NCBI GenBank assembly: GCA_910588135.1
Contig: CAJUOT010000009.1
Coordinates: 1-64,000 of the forward strand
Length of the DNA stretch: 64,000 bases
Source: an uncultured Oscillospiraceae bacterium
GTDB lineage: Bacteria > Bacillota > Clostridia > Oscillospirales > Oscillospiraceae
Reading direction: 5' to 3'
This document shows, piece by piece, positions 7,697 to 17,232 of this stretch. The notes below the pieces were generated by a model, which was not told the DNA's origin, made no database searches, and saw only the letters and a list, made by a program, of their open reading frames with translations. Made by a program: the position numbers and the translations under genes. How positions within the stretch are numbered: position 1 is the stretch's first letter; every line of letters starts with the position of its first letter.

Positions 7697-9724
7697 ATGC
7701 AGTTCATCACAAACAAAAAACTTGCCGCGCGGATCGGAATCATCACAACCGCCATCACGTTGGTGGGGATGACGCTGCTGTGGCTGGTGGTATCCACCAA
7801 TGCCGCGTCCGTAGTTAAAAACGACATCACCAATCAGATGACCGACGCTGTGGAGTCGCGGGCGGCGATCATTGACGAATATGTGCTCTCGGCGGAGGAA
7901 TATATGACCGCTTTCGCTTTGGGCAGCGAAGTGCGTGATCTGCTTCTGGACCCGGGAAATCCGGAGCTGCTGGCCCGGGCCCAGAGCTACACGGAGGACT
8001 TCGCGGCCGTCAAGGGCGTATTTGAAGGCCTGTACATCGCCACCCCGGATACCCATGTCCTCACCCACACCTCCCAGGGGGCCATCGGCATCACGACCCG
8101 GTCCGGAGACTCGCTGAAAACCTTTCAGAACACCATTCTGGCCCGGCGGGAGCTGACCAACCTGGGTATCATGCAGTCCCCTGGCACGGGCAGCATGATC
8201 CTGTCGATGTACTATCCCATCTTTGATGGCCGGCGGTGCATCGGCTATGTGGGGGCCGGCGTCTATGCCAGCCACCTGATGGATTCTCTGCTGGATCTGG
8301 ATATCAAGGGCCTGCCCGACAGCGAATATGTGTTTTTGAATGTGGACACAGGCGTCTATCTCTATCATGAGGACGACGAGCTGTTGAATATCCAGACCAC
8401 CGACCCCGGCTACCTGGAAATCCTCCAGCGCATTCAGGCGGAGGGCAGCACTCAGGCGGACACCTATTCCTACCGGGATGAGAGCGGGACAAAACAGCTG
8501 GTGGTGTACAAGTATTTGAAGGACCGCGGCTGGGTCTTTATGGTTCGGGACAACGCCACGGAGGTCTATGCCGCTGTGACCAATGTGCGGATTCTGGTGG
8601 GGGTGCTGTGCGCCGTCATTGCCGCCGCGGTGATCCTGCTCACCCTCCTTCTCCTGCGCCGGGAGGGCCGGGAGCTCATGGTGGTGGAGCGCGCCATAGG
8701 CTGCCTGGGAGACCTGAACCTCTCCGCCGACCAGGAGCTGGAGCCCTTCTATGGCCGGTCCGATGAGATAGGCATGATTGCCCAGACTACGCACCGGGTC
8801 TGCGGCTGTCTGCGCCAGACCATTGACGATGTGGGGCGCATTCTGGGAGAGATGGCGGACGGCAATCTCGCTGTTGATGTCTCAAAAAACGAGTCCTACT
8901 ACATCGGCGATTTCAAAGCCCTGGCTGTCAGCCTGCAGTCCATCCATGCCAATCTGGTGGATGTGATCCGTGACATCTCTCAGGTTGCCGGCCAGGTGGG
9001 CAGCAGCGCGGAGCGGGTGTCGTCGGGCGCCCAGGCGCTGGCGCAGGGAACCACCGAGCAGGCGTCCTCCGTGGGCGGGCTTATGGAGAACGTGACCTCT
9101 ATTACCTCCCAGATACAGACCAGTACGGTGCGCTGTGGCAGCGCCAGCCAGTTGGTAGACCAGGCCACCGGCTATGCGGCCGAGGCGGATACGAAGATGG
9201 AGCAGCTCACGGTAGCCACCAGGAACATCGACCAGTCTTCCGCCCAGATCGGCACCATTATCAAAACCATTGAGGACATCGCCTTCCAGACCAATATTCT
9301 TGCGCTGAATGCCGCTGTGGAGGCGGCTCGGGCAGGGAACGCCGGGAAAGGCTTTTCCGTGGTAGCGGACGAGGTCCGTAATCTGGCCGCCAAATCCGCC
9401 CAGGCGGCGCAGAATACCAACAACCTCATCAGCCGGTCCATTCAAAGCGCCAAAACCGGGACGGAGTCCACAGATCTGGCTGTCTCTGCCATGCAGGATA
9501 TCAACAGCTGCATCCAGTCCATCAAAACGCTGATGGATGAGATTGCCGCCGCCAGTGTTCAGCAGTCGGAAATGATCGCGTTGGTTGAAACCGGAATCAA
9601 GGAAATCTCCGCCGTGGTCCAGGACAACTCTGCTGCGGCGGAAAAAAGCGCGGCGGTGTCTGAGGAGCTCTCCCAGCAGGCACGGGCCCTGAACAACCTC
9701 ATCAGCCGCTTTCGCATTCAGTAG
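7697..9724 (+). CDS. Methyl-accepting chemotaxis protein
   Basis: 675 residues from the ATG at 7697, preceded by GGAGGGG. Residues 14-35 are the first membrane span. About 40-290 form an extracellular sensor of the double-Cache type (phrases such as VFLNVDTGVYLYHEDDE fit the membrane-distal and proximal Cache folds). About 298-320 is the second span (VGVLCAVIAAAVILLTLLLL), followed by HAMP. The signalling hairpin tip is clear at about 522-565 (IEDIAFQTNILALNAAVEAARAG, written here as family hallmark). There is no C-terminal CheR/CheB pentapeptide. The ligand is unknown; neighbouring sugar genes make small metabolites plausible. The gene stands alone and ends at a strong terminator. It fits with the flagellin genes further on. 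Confidence 0.95.
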   Translation: MQFITNKKLAARIGIITTAITLVGMTLLWLVVSTNAASVVKNDITNQMTDAVESRAAIIDEYVLSAEEYMTAFALGSEVRDLLLDPGNPELLARAQSYTEDFAAVKGVFEGLYIATPDTHVLTHTSQGAIGITTRSGDSLKTFQNTILARRELTNLGIMQSPGTGSMILSMYYPIFDGRRCIGYVGAGVYASHLMDSLLDLDIKGLPDSEYVFLNVDTGVYLYHEDDELLNIQTTDPGYLEILQRIQAEGSTQADTYSYRDESGTKQLVVYKYLKDRGWVFMVRDNATEVYAAVTNVRILVGVLCAVIAAAVILLTLLLLRREGRELMVVERAIGCLGDLNLSADQELEPFYGRSDEIGMIAQTTHRVCGCLRQTIDDVGRILGEMADGNLAVDVSKNESYYIGDFKALAVSLQSIHANLVDVIRDISQVAGQVGSSAERVSSGAQALAQGTTEQASSVGGLMENVTSITSQIQTSTVRCGSASQLVDQATGYAAEADTKMEQLTVATRNIDQSSAQIGTIIKTIEDIAFQTNILALNAAVEAARAGNAGKGFSVVADEVRNLAAKSAQAAQNTNNLISRSIQSAKTGTESTDLAVSAMQDINSCIQSIKTLMDEIAAASVQQSEMIALVETGIKEISAVVQDNSAAAEKSAAVSEELSQQARALNNLISRFRIQ

Positions 9725-9752
9725 GCAGTGATCATGTTTTGCAGGCCGGAAA

Positions 9753-9800
9753 CCAAACAGCAGCATGGTGTTTCAGCACCATGCTGTTGTTTGGCTTTTC
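9753..9800 (+). terminator. Rho-independent terminator after the chemoreceptor
   Basis: A long stem (9753-9770 with 9777-9793) around CAGCATGGTG / CACCATGCTG, followed by CTTTTC. It can also serve the minus-strand transporter gene ending at 9888. Confidence 0.85.
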
Positions 9801-9887
9801 TCCACAATATTCCAGGGAGACCTCATACAAATTTGAAAACTGCCCTTATCTCAATACCCCGGAAACGGCGATCATGTTGCCATAGAG

Positions 9888-10706
9888 TCACGCGTCCCTG
9901 CGGCCATGGCAGTACCAATACAGCCCGCCCACAGCTGTGCCGCCCAAGATATTCCCCACAGTCACCGGAAGCAGGTTGCGCAGCAGAAAATTCCCCCAGG
10001 ACAGGGCGGACAGGTCCAGCCCCGCGCCGGCGGCCAGGGCGGCATAGGCGGGAACGGTTTTGGCGAACAGCCCTGCAGGTATGTAAAACAGGTTGGCAAT
10101 GCAGTGCTCAAAGCCGCAGATCACAAAGAACGCCACAGGCAGGTAGGCCCCCGCCACCCTGCCTGTCAGGTCCTTGGCGGACAGGGACAGCAGCACCCCT
10201 GTTGTCACCAGGACGTTGCAGAAGATACCCAGAATGACGGCGCTGCCCACCGGCAGGGCGCACTTGCCCGCCGCCAGCTTCATGGTGAACACCGCCAGCT
10301 GGCCCCCGGAGTGGTTGAGCTGGCCGCCGAAGGTGCAGCCCGCCGCTGCCAGTATGGCCCCCGCGGCGTTGCCCAGGTACACCACCGCCCAGTTGCGCAG
10401 CATCCCCGCCACAGTGGCCTGACCGTCCAGCACGGAGATGGCGATGAGGGTGTTGCCGGTGAACAGCTCCGCGCCGGTGAGCACCACCATGGCCAGCCCA
10501 AAGGGAAACAGCAGCCCGCACACCATCCGGGCCACGCCCACGTTGGAGATGGAGTGGGCGGCGGTGTTGGTGACGGCCCCGCCCATGGCGATAAAAAACC
10601 CGGCCAGACCCGCCAGCAGGAACAGCTTCAAGATGGGGATCTGTGTTTTGGCGCGGCCGGCGGCGGCGTAGTTGGCCGCGCACTCTTTTGGGGTAAACAG
10701 ATTCAT
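9888..10706 (-). CDS. Formate/nitrite transporter family protein (FNT)
   Basis: 272 residues, typical FNT length, with six hydrophobic segments. The FNT signature GFEHCIANLFYIP (near residues 200-212) carries the channel His, and GNTLIA near residue 85 fits the repeat loop. FNT proteins form pentameric channels for formate, nitrite or hydrosulfide across the cytoplasmic membrane. For a fermenting anaerobe formate is most likely, and formate/hydrogen metabolism fits the hypBA operon 3 kb away. GGGAGGG lies eight bases before the ATG. A longer in-frame alternative to 10770 uses a different frame and is not coding. Confidence 0.92.
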   Translation of the reverse strand: MNLFTPKECAANYAAAGRAKTQIPILKLFLLAGLAGFFIAMGGAVTNTAAHSISNVGVARMVCGLLFPFGLAMVVLTGAELFTGNTLIAISVLDGQATVAGMLRNWAVVYLGNAAGAILAAAGCTFGGQLNHSGGQLAVFTMKLAAGKCALPVGSAVILGIFCNVLVTTGVLLSLSAKDLTGRVAGAYLPVAFFVICGFEHCIANLFYIPAGLFAKTVPAYAALAAGAGLDLSALSWGNFLLRNLLPVTVGNILGGTAVGGLYWYCHGRRDA

Positions 10707-11063
10707 TGACGGTTCCCTCCCGAAGTGTAAAGCGCCTGTTCCGCAGGCCCGCTTCCGGCAGGCCTGTCACAAACCATCGCGCTATTCATAATATAAAAAT
10801 TATACGATAATCTGTTCAAAAAGCAATAGGGAAGTGAAAGTATGCCCTGTGTTCCGGCTTGCAGGCGGGCGGAAACGCCGTGCGGGCCAGAAAGGGGCGG
10901 CGGAGCTGGTTCTTGTTCAGAGGGAGCCCGCTGCTTGTCCCGGGCCGGGGCTGTGGATGGCGGACGGCCAGGAAAACCTTTTGCGGCGGGGAAAAAGAGC
11001 TTGCGAAAACCCTGAAAATGCGATATAAATATAGGGCACATCGCAAACTGAAAGGAGAGCAAA
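10707..11063. other. Divergent intergenic region (FNT transporter / aminotransferase)
   Basis: No gene is seen. It carries the two divergent promoter regions. The left part has an AT-rich block (10790-10830) serving the transporter; the right part has the aminotransferase promoter at 11001-11029. The GC-rich middle has no recognisable riboswitch. Confidence 0.5.
11001..11029 (+). promoter_or_regulatory. Promoter of the aminotransferase gene
   Basis: TTGCGA (11001-11006), 17-bp spacer, TATAAA (11024-11029), 35 bases before the AAAGGAGAG ribosome site. Confidence 0.6.
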
Positions 11064-12362
11064 ATGAAGCCATATGCGGAAATGACCAGGGAAGAGCTGG
11101 AAAGCTTGAAGGTTCAGCTGAAAGCCGAATATAAGGAATATCAGGGCAAGGGTCTGAGCCTGAACATGGCCAGAGGAAAGCCCTGCACCGAGCAGCTGGA
11201 TCTGTCTATGGGGATGATGGATGTGCTGAGCAGCAATGACGACTTGACCTGTGAGGATGGCACCGACTGCCGGAATTATGGGGTTTTGGACGGCATCAAA
11301 GAGGCCAAGGAGCTGATTGGGGACATGATGGAAAACCCCATTGACAGCATTATCATCTATGGAAACTCCAGCTTGAATGTCATGTATGATACCATCTCCC
11401 GCTCCATGACCCACGGCGTTATGGGCAGCACGCCCTGGTGCAAGCTGGACAAGGTCAAATTTTTGTGCCCTGTTCCGGGCTATGACCGCCATTTTGCCAT
11501 CACACAGTATTTTGGGATTGAGATGATCAATGTTCCCATGACGCCTACGGGGCCGGACATGGGCATGGTTGAAAAGCTGGTGGCTTCCGACGAGGCCATC
11601 AAGGGCATCTGGTGTGTGCCCAAATACTCCAATCCCCAGGGAATATCGTATTCGGATGATACGGTCCGCCGCTTTGCCCGGCTGAAGCCGGCGGCAAAGG
11701 ACTTTCGCATCTATTGGGATAACGCCTATGGTGTGCACCACCTGTACGACCACGATCAGGATCATTTGATTGAGATTCTGGCGGAGTGCAAGCGGGCCGG
11801 GAATCCGGATCTGGTGTACAAATTTGCCTCTACCTCCAAGATCAGCTTCCCCGGCTCCGGCATCGCGGCCATCGCCACGTCCCCCAATAACATGGAGGAT
11901 ATCAAAGCGCAGCTGGCCATTCAGACCATTGGGCACGACAAGGTGAACCAGCTTCGCCACGTGCGCTTCTTCGGAGATATCCACGGCCTGGTGGAACATA
12001 TGCGGTTACACGCGGACATCCTCCGCCCCAAGTTTGAAATCGTCATCAATACCCTGGAGCATGAGCTGGGCGGCCTGGGGATCGGGACGTGGACGGAGCC
12101 AAAGGGGGGGTATTTCATCTCCTTTGACTCCCTGGACGGCTGTGCGAAAGAGATTGTGGCCAAAGCGAAGAAAGCCGGCGTGGTGATGACCGGGGCGGGA
12201 GCGACGTACCCCTACGGCCGGGACCCTCATGACAGCAACATCCGGATTGCCCCTACCTATCCCTCTCCGGAGGACCTGCGCACGGCCATGAAGATTTTTT
12301 CCCTGTGTGTCAAGCTGACTTCCGTGAACAAGCTGCTGAGTGCCATGGCAGAAGCCGGGTAA
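11064..12362 (+). CDS. PLP-dependent aspartate aminotransferase, MocR-like type (PF12897)
   Basis: 432 residues. The opening MTREELESLKVQLKAEY and LNMARGKPC are characteristic of the aminotransferase group typified by Corynebacterium AspT rather than the short AspC class. PLP-site features: SNPQG near residue 190, WDNAYGVHHLY with the pyridine-binding Asp and phenol-binding Tyr, and the Schiff-base lysine in FASTSKISFPGSG, about Lys259. It transfers the amino group between aspartate (or another amino acid) and 2-oxoglutarate in the cytoplasm. It is a single-gene unit with its own promoter and a strong terminator. Confidence 0.9.
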   Translation: MKPYAEMTREELESLKVQLKAEYKEYQGKGLSLNMARGKPCTEQLDLSMGMMDVLSSNDDLTCEDGTDCRNYGVLDGIKEAKELIGDMMENPIDSIIIYGNSSLNVMYDTISRSMTHGVMGSTPWCKLDKVKFLCPVPGYDRHFAITQYFGIEMINVPMTPTGPDMGMVEKLVASDEAIKGIWCVPKYSNPQGISYSDDTVRRFARLKPAAKDFRIYWDNAYGVHHLYDHDQDHLIEILAECKRAGNPDLVYKFASTSKISFPGSGIAAIATSPNNMEDIKAQLAIQTIGHDKVNQLRHVRFFGDIHGLVEHMRLHADILRPKFEIVINTLEHELGGLGIGTWTEPKGGYFISFDSLDGCAKEIVAKAKKAGVVMTGAGATYPYGRDPHDSNIRIAPTYPSPEDLRTAMKIFSLCVKLTSVNKLLSAMAEAG

Positions 12363-12384
12363 AGCGGTTCATACTGAGTGAATT

Positions 12385-12432
12385 TAAGAAAGCCGCCGTA
12401 AGCGTTCTATCGCTTGCGGCGGCTTTCTTAAA
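12385..12432. terminator. Bidirectional terminator
   Basis: A long stem built on TTAAGAAAGCCGCC / GGCGGCTTTCTTAA with a short loop and flanking A/T tracts on both sides. It separates the convergent aminotransferase and GntR-type genes. Confidence 0.85.
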
Positions 12433-12481
12433 AGGTTTTCTTTGAATTCTTTTTTGTAGATTCCGGCGGACAGCGCGCGGG

Positions 12482-13192
12482 TCAGCGCAGTCCGTAGATC
12501 TGCTGGTTTCCGCTGATGGCCTGCTCCAGATAGGCGTCGATCCAGCGGGAGGCGCCCTGGGCGTCCCTGGCGCACAGCAGGGTATAGAGGGTCTGGGTGT
12601 TGCTCACCAGGGCGGGGATGCCGTACAGGCTGCAAAAGCGCACCCACAGGGCGATCACCGGCGGCTTGAAGGAGTAGTAGATCAGCGGCACGATGCTGTT
12701 GCCCCCCACCAGCGCCAGCTCGTGCTGGAAGGAAAAGGCCGCCTCCGCCGCCTGCTCCGCGCTGGCCGCGGCGGCGATTTGGGCCAGGTGGTCCCCCAGC
12801 CGTTCCAGAGCCTCGTCGGAGGCATAGAGGATTGCCCGCTCCGCCGCCAGATGCTCCAGAGCCCGGCGCACCTCCAGGATAGACCGGATCTCCTCATGGC
12901 CCAGCACACCCCCTTTATACTGCATGATGGCGATAAGCGTGCTCAGACTGCCCCGGCGGCGGTAGTCGGCCACGCAGGTGCCCTGCCGGGGGCGCACTTC
13001 CAGAAAACCCTGCTGGCACAGCTCGGACAGGCCGCTGTTCACCACCGTGCGGCTCACCTGCATCTGCTCGGCCAGGACGCGCTCCGGCGGGAGCTGGGCT
13101 CCCACGGGCAGCGCCCCGGACAGGATCATCCCCTGGAGCTGCTGGATAAACAGATCTTTCAGGCTGGGGGAGGAAAGCTTGGAAAATTCCAT
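12482..13192 (-). CDS. GntR family regulator, FadR/FCD subfamily
   Basis: 236 residues. Residues 8-75 are the GntR winged helix (LPPERVLAEQMQVSRTVVNSGLSEL); residues 85-225 are an all-helical FCD ligand domain. FCD regulators usually bind small organic acids with a metal. It faces the hypB operon, whose promoter contains the palindrome TCTGGTTGAACCAGA at 13358-13372. That palindrome matches the TGGT-N3-ACCA form known for FadR-type operators. The gene is therefore likely a local repressor or activator of the hyp/flavoprotein operon; the effector is unknown. Confidence 0.9.
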   Translation of the reverse strand: MEFSKLSSPSLKDLFIQQLQGMILSGALPVGAQLPPERVLAEQMQVSRTVVNSGLSELCQQGFLEVRPRQGTCVADYRRRGSLSTLIAIMQYKGGVLGHEEIRSILEVRRALEHLAAERAILYASDEALERLGDHLAQIAAAASAEQAAEAAFSFQHELALVGGNSIVPLIYYSFKPPVIALWVRFCSLYGIPALVSNTQTLYTLLCARDAQGASRWIDAYLEQAISGNQQIYGLR

Positions 13193-13318
13193 ATTGCGGC
13201 CTCCGTTTGGTTCTGGTCATACCACATATCACAGGGAACAGTTTATCATATATTTTCAACAAAAACAACCATGTAAAATTGTGAATATGACAAAAAATAC
13301 GGAAAAATTTCGGGATAG

Positions 13319-13347
13319 TTGACGAAAAGACGGTAAAATGATAAAAT
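13319..13347 (+). promoter_or_regulatory. Promoter of the hypB operon
   Basis: TTGACG (13319-13324), 17-bp spacer, TAAAAT (13342-13347), with the GntR-type palindrome immediately downstream. Confidence 0.7.
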
Positions 13348-13357
13348 TATAACAATA

Positions 13358-13372
13358 TCTGGTTGAACCAGA
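13358..13372. promoter_or_regulatory. FadR-type GntR operator
   Basis: A perfect 15-bp palindrome TCTGGT-TGA-ACCAGA starting ten bases after the -10 box. The core TGGT-N3-ACCA fits the FadR-subfamily operator pattern, and a FadR-type gene is divergent from it. Binding at the start site would repress. Confidence 0.75.
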
Positions 13373-13390
13373 GAGAGGAGAGGATGCGCA

Positions 13391-14062
13391 ATGGATCAGG
13401 TGCGGATCATCGAGGTGAAGCAGAGCGTGTTTGCCGACAACGACAGGCGGGCGGCCCAGCTCCGCGCCGAGCTGAAAGAGCGGGGCATTTTTCTGCTCAA
13501 TCTCATGAGCGCCCCAGGTTCGGGCAAGACCACCACCCTGCGCCGCACGGCGGAACTGCTGAAAGACGAGATGAAGATCGGCGTGATGGAGGCGGACATC
13601 GACTCCGACGTGGACGCCCGGGCCATGGCGGCGGCGGGGGTGAAGTCCATCCAGCTCCACACCGGCGGGATGTGCCACCTGGACGCGGACATGACCCGCC
13701 AGGGGCTGGACGAACTGCTGGCGGAGGGCGGCGTGGAGCTGGCCATTTTGGAGAATGTGGGCAACCTGGTCTGCCCCGCCGAATTCGACACCGGGGCAGT
13801 GAAGAACGCCGCCATTCTGTCCGTGCCCGAGGGGGATGACAAGCCGCTGAAGTATCCCCTCATGTTCCAGGTGTGCGACATGGTGCTCATCAACAAGATC
13901 GACGTGGCCCCCTACTTTGACTTCGATCTGGACAAGTGCAGGGAGTACATCAAAATGCGCAACCCCAACGCCCGGGTCATTCCAATCTGTGCCAGGACCG
14001 GCGAGGGTGTGGAGGAATGGGCCGATTGGCTGCGGGAGCAGGTTTCCCAGTGGCGCGGCTGA
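13391..14062 (+). CDS. hypB: Hydrogenase nickel incorporation GTPase HypB
   Basis: 223 residues. The G-domain is complete: P-loop APGSGKTT at about 41-48, EADIDSDVDA switch region, a metal-binding TGGMCHLDA stretch, ENVGNLVCP, and NKIDVAPYF for guanine binding. There is no His-rich N-terminal tail. HypB hydrolyses GTP while handing Ni2+ with HypA to the large subunit of [NiFe] hydrogenase. GAGAGGAGAGG precedes the ATG. It heads an operon with a multi-FeS flavoprotein and hypA. No hydrogenase structural gene or hypCDEF is in the window, so the client enzyme is elsewhere or different. Confidence 0.95.
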   Translation: MDQVRIIEVKQSVFADNDRRAAQLRAELKERGIFLLNLMSAPGSGKTTTLRRTAELLKDEMKIGVMEADIDSDVDARAMAAAGVKSIQLHTGGMCHLDADMTRQGLDELLAEGGVELAILENVGNLVCPAEFDTGAVKNAAILSVPEGDDKPLKYPLMFQVCDMVLINKIDVAPYFDFDLDKCREYIKMRNPNARVIPICARTGEGVEEWADWLREQVSQWRG

Positions 14063-14094
14063 GAGCGGAACAATGATAAGAGAGGAGAGATGAC

Positions 14095-16884
14095 ATGAGC
14101 GAGACCAAATTCCCCCTGGACGAGAGCAAGCTTCCATTTGAGATTCCCAAGACCGACCAGCCCCGGGAGAAGATCGTCAAGCTGGGCAAGATGATCACCG
14201 ACCGGGTGCCCGCCAAGCTCCACGGCGTCACCGGGGACGACCCGGAGTACTGGGGGCTGGCCGGGATGGTCACCGATGAGATGGCCGACGTGGCCATGAA
14301 GATGAAGGTGCGCAAACCCAAGACCTTCGCCCAGATTCAGAAGCTCACCGGCGTGGAAACCGAAAAGCTCCAGAAGCTGCTGGACGAGATGAGCCGCATC
14401 GGCCTTTTGGAGTACCACTGGGAGAACCTGGACGGCAAGAACCCCAACCATGAAAAGCGCTGGGTGCTGCCCATGTTCGTCCCGGGCAGCGCGGAGTTCT
14501 TCAATATGAACGCCAAGCTCATCCAGGAGCACCCGGAGGTCACCGCTTTCTTCGAGCGCATGACCTTCCTGCCCCTGGAGAAGATCACCCCCATGGTGCC
14601 CCCCGGGGGCGCGGGCATCGGGATGCACGTCATCCCGGTGGAAAAGGCCATCGAGATGGAAAACCAGTCCGTCTCCATTGAGCACATCTCCCACTGGCTG
14701 AAAAAGTACAGTAAATTTGCCGCCTCCCCCTGCTCCTGCCGCATGAGCCGGGCCCGGATGGGCGAGGGCTGCGGCGACGACCCGGAGGGCTGGTGCGTGG
14801 CCGTGGGCGACATGGCCGACTACGTGGTGGAAACCGACAAGGGCGGGCGCTACATCACCTACGAGGAGGCGCTGGACATCTTCCGCAGGGCGGAGGAGAA
14901 CGGCTTCGTCCATCAGATCACCAACATCGACGGCGAGGAGAAAATCTTCGCCATCTGCAACTGCAACGTGAACGTGTGCAACGCCCTGCGCACCTCCCAG
15001 CTGTTCAACACCCCCAACATGAGCCGGTCGGCCTATGTGGCCAAGGTGGAGCAGGACAAGTGCGTGGCCTGCGGCGGCTGCGTGGAGGTGTGCCCCGCCG
15101 GGGCGGCCAAGCTGGGCCAGAAGCTGTGCGCCAAGGACGGTGCCCCCATCCAGTACCCCCGGCAGGAACTGCCCGACGAGGTGAAGTGGGGCCCGGAGAA
15201 GTGGGCCATCGACTACCGGGACAAGAACCGCATCAACACCCACGAGACGGGCACCGCCCCCTGCAAGACCGCCTGCCCCGCCCATATCGCGGTGCAGGGT
15301 TACCTGAAGCTGGCCGCCCAGGGGAAGTACACCGAGGCGCTGGAGCTCATCAAAAAGGAGAATCCCTTCCCGGCGGTGTGCGGCCGGGTGTGCAACCGCC
15401 GGTGCGAGGACGCCTGCACCCGGGGCACCGTCGACCAGGCGGTGGCCATCGACGAGGTGAAGAAGTTCATCGCCCAGCAGGACCTGAGCGCGGAGCACCG
15501 CTTTGTCCCCCAGAAGGTGGTGCCCAAGCTGGAGGGCGAGTTTAGCCAGAAAATCGCCATCATCGGCGGCGGCCCGGCGGGCCTGTCCTGCGCCTATTAC
15601 CTAGCCCTCAAGGGCTATGAACCCACCGTGTTCGAGAAGAACCCGGAGCTGGGCGGGATGCTGCGCTACGGCATCCCCTCCTTCAAGCTGGAGAAGGATG
15701 TCATCGACGCGGAGATCGACGTCATCCGCGCCCTGGGTGTGGATTTCCGCTGCGGCGTCGAAGTGGGTAAAGATTTGACCCTGGACGACCTGCGGGCCCA
15801 GGGCTATGAGGCGTTCTACATCGCCATCGGCTGCCAGCGGGGCCGCCTGCCCGGCATCCCCGGCGAGAGCGCCCCCGGCGTGTTCTCCGCCGTGGAATTC
15901 CTGCGCACCGCCCTGGCGGACGAGACCTTAAAGGTTCCCGGCAAGACTGTGGTGGTGGGCGGCGGCAACGTGGCCATCGACGCGGCCCGGACGGCCCATC
16001 GCTGCGGGGCGGATTCCGTCCAGATGTACTGCCTGGAGCCCCGGGAGAAAATGCCCGCCTCCCTGGAGGAGATTGCCGAGGCGGAGGACGAGGGCGTGGT
16101 CATCCAGTGCGGCTGGGGCCCGAAAGAGATACTCAGCGAGGGCGGCAGGGTGTCCGGCATCGTGTTCATGCGCTGCACCAGCGTGTGGGACAGCCAGGGC
16201 CGCTTCGCCCCCCAGTACGACGAGCAGGATACTGTCACCGTCCCCTGCGACCACGTGGTGCTGTCCATTGGACAGAGCGTGGAGTGGGGCGGGCTGCTGG
16301 AGGGCAGCGGCGTGGGGCTGGTCAATGGCCGCATCCAGGCTGACGCCCGCACCTATCAGGTGGGCCAGAGCGACATCTTCGTGGGCGGCGACGTGTACAC
16401 CGGCCCCAAGTTCGCCATCGACGCCATCGCCGCGGGCAAGGAGGCCGCCGTGTCCCTCCACCGCTTCGTTCAGCCCAACACCAGCATGACCATCGGCCGG
16501 GACCCCCGTTACTTTGTGGAACTGGACAAGCAGAACATCAAGGTGGAGCAGTACGACACCGCCTCCCGGCAGATCCCCGGCATGGACGACAGCTTCGACT
16601 GGAAAAAGTCCTTCCGAGACGCCAAGCGCACCTTCACCGAGGAGCAGGTTAAGGCGGAGACCGCCCGGTGCCTGGGCTGCGGAGCCTCCATCGTGGACCC
16701 CAACAAGTGCATCGGCTGCGGGCTGTGCACCACCCGTTGTGAGTTCGACGCCATCCACCTCCACCGGGACCGCCCGGAGTGCTCCACCATGATCAAGAGC
16801 GAGGACAAGATGAAGGCCATCCTGCCCAATATGGTGAAACGGGAGATCAAGATCAAGCGGGCCGCCCGCAGGGCCAGGAAGTAG
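14095..16884 (+). CDS. Multi-domain FeS flavoprotein with GltD-like NAD(P)H oxidoreductase core
   Basis: 929 residues. Residues 1-200 are a soluble region with winged-helix-like character. 213-295 carry unusual cysteine groups (SPCSCRM, then a spaced C, and CNCNVNVC). A ferredoxin-type 4Fe-4S motif CVACGGCVEVCP begins at Cys323. 389-470 is the GltD-like FeS domain (CKTACPAH, CGRVCNRRCEDAC). 488-830 is the FAD/NAD(P) disulfide-oxidoreductase core with IIGGGPAGLSC for FAD and VVVGGGNVAID at about 619 for the nucleotide. The C-terminus has a further cluster (CLGCG, CIGCGLCTTRCEF). It probably moves electrons between NAD(P)H and ferredoxin or another carrier. It sits between hypB and hypA, an unusual place that ties it to hydrogen or nickel-enzyme metabolism. 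The exact reaction is unknown. Confidence 0.88.
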   Translation: MSETKFPLDESKLPFEIPKTDQPREKIVKLGKMITDRVPAKLHGVTGDDPEYWGLAGMVTDEMADVAMKMKVRKPKTFAQIQKLTGVETEKLQKLLDEMSRIGLLEYHWENLDGKNPNHEKRWVLPMFVPGSAEFFNMNAKLIQEHPEVTAFFERMTFLPLEKITPMVPPGGAGIGMHVIPVEKAIEMENQSVSIEHISHWLKKYSKFAASPCSCRMSRARMGEGCGDDPEGWCVAVGDMADYVVETDKGGRYITYEEALDIFRRAEENGFVHQITNIDGEEKIFAICNCNVNVCNALRTSQLFNTPNMSRSAYVAKVEQDKCVACGGCVEVCPAGAAKLGQKLCAKDGAPIQYPRQELPDEVKWGPEKWAIDYRDKNRINTHETGTAPCKTACPAHIAVQGYLKLAAQGKYTEALELIKKENPFPAVCGRVCNRRCEDACTRGTVDQAVAIDEVKKFIAQQDLSAEHRFVPQKVVPKLEGEFSQKIAIIGGGPAGLSCAYYLALKGYEPTVFEKNPELGGMLRYGIPSFKLEKDVIDAEIDVIRALGVDFRCGVEVGKDLTLDDLRAQGYEAFYIAIGCQRGRLPGIPGESAPGVFSAVEFLRTALADETLKVPGKTVVVGGGNVAIDAARTAHRCGADSVQMYCLEPREKMPASLEEIAEAEDEGVVIQCGWGPKEILSEGGRVSGIVFMRCTSVWDSQGRFAPQYDEQDTVTVPCDHVVLSIGQSVEWGGLLEGSGVGLVNGRIQADARTYQVGQSDIFVGGDVYTGPKFAIDAIAAGKEAAVSLHRFVQPNTSMTIGRDPRYFVELDKQNIKVEQYDTASRQIPGMDDSFDWKKSFRDAKRTFTEEQVKAETARCLGCGASIVDPNKCIGCGLCTTRCEFDAIHLHRDRPECSTMIKSEDKMKAILPNMVKREIKIKRAARRARK

Positions 16885-16887
16885 GCC

Positions 16888-17232
16888 ATGCACGAGCTGG
16901 GCATTGTGTTCCACATCATCAGGAGCGTGGAGCAGGTGGCGGCGGAAAACCAGCTGGAGAAGGTGTCCGCCGTGGTGCTGGAGCTGGGGGAGGTATCCGG
17001 GGTCATCCCGGACTACCTCACCGACTGCTGGAAATGGGCGGCGGCCAAGACGGAGCTGGTGGAGGGCTCGGAGCTGAAAATTGAGACCCTGTCCGCAATT
17101 ACCCACTGTGACCACTGCGGGCGGGACTACCCCACCGTGGCTCACGGCAAGACCTGCCCCCACTGCGGGAGCGGGGAGACCTGGCTTCTGACCGGGAACG
17201 AGGTGAGCATCAAAGAGATTGAGGCATACTGA
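16888..17232 (+). CDS. hypA: Hydrogenase/urease nickel metallochaperone HypA
   Basis: 114 residues, normal for HypA. The N-terminal MHEL supplies the Ni2+ ligand His2. The zinc site is CDHCG near residue 70 and CPHCG near residue 89. It delivers nickel together with HypB. The start lies three bases after the flavoprotein stop, so the genes are translationally coupled. The C-terminal half is canonical, with no truncation. Confidence 0.95.
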   Translation: MHELGIVFHIIRSVEQVAAENQLEKVSAVVLELGEVSGVIPDYLTDCWKWAAAKTELVEGSELKIETLSAITHCDHCGRDYPTVAHGKTCPHCGSGETWLLTGNEVSIKEIEAY

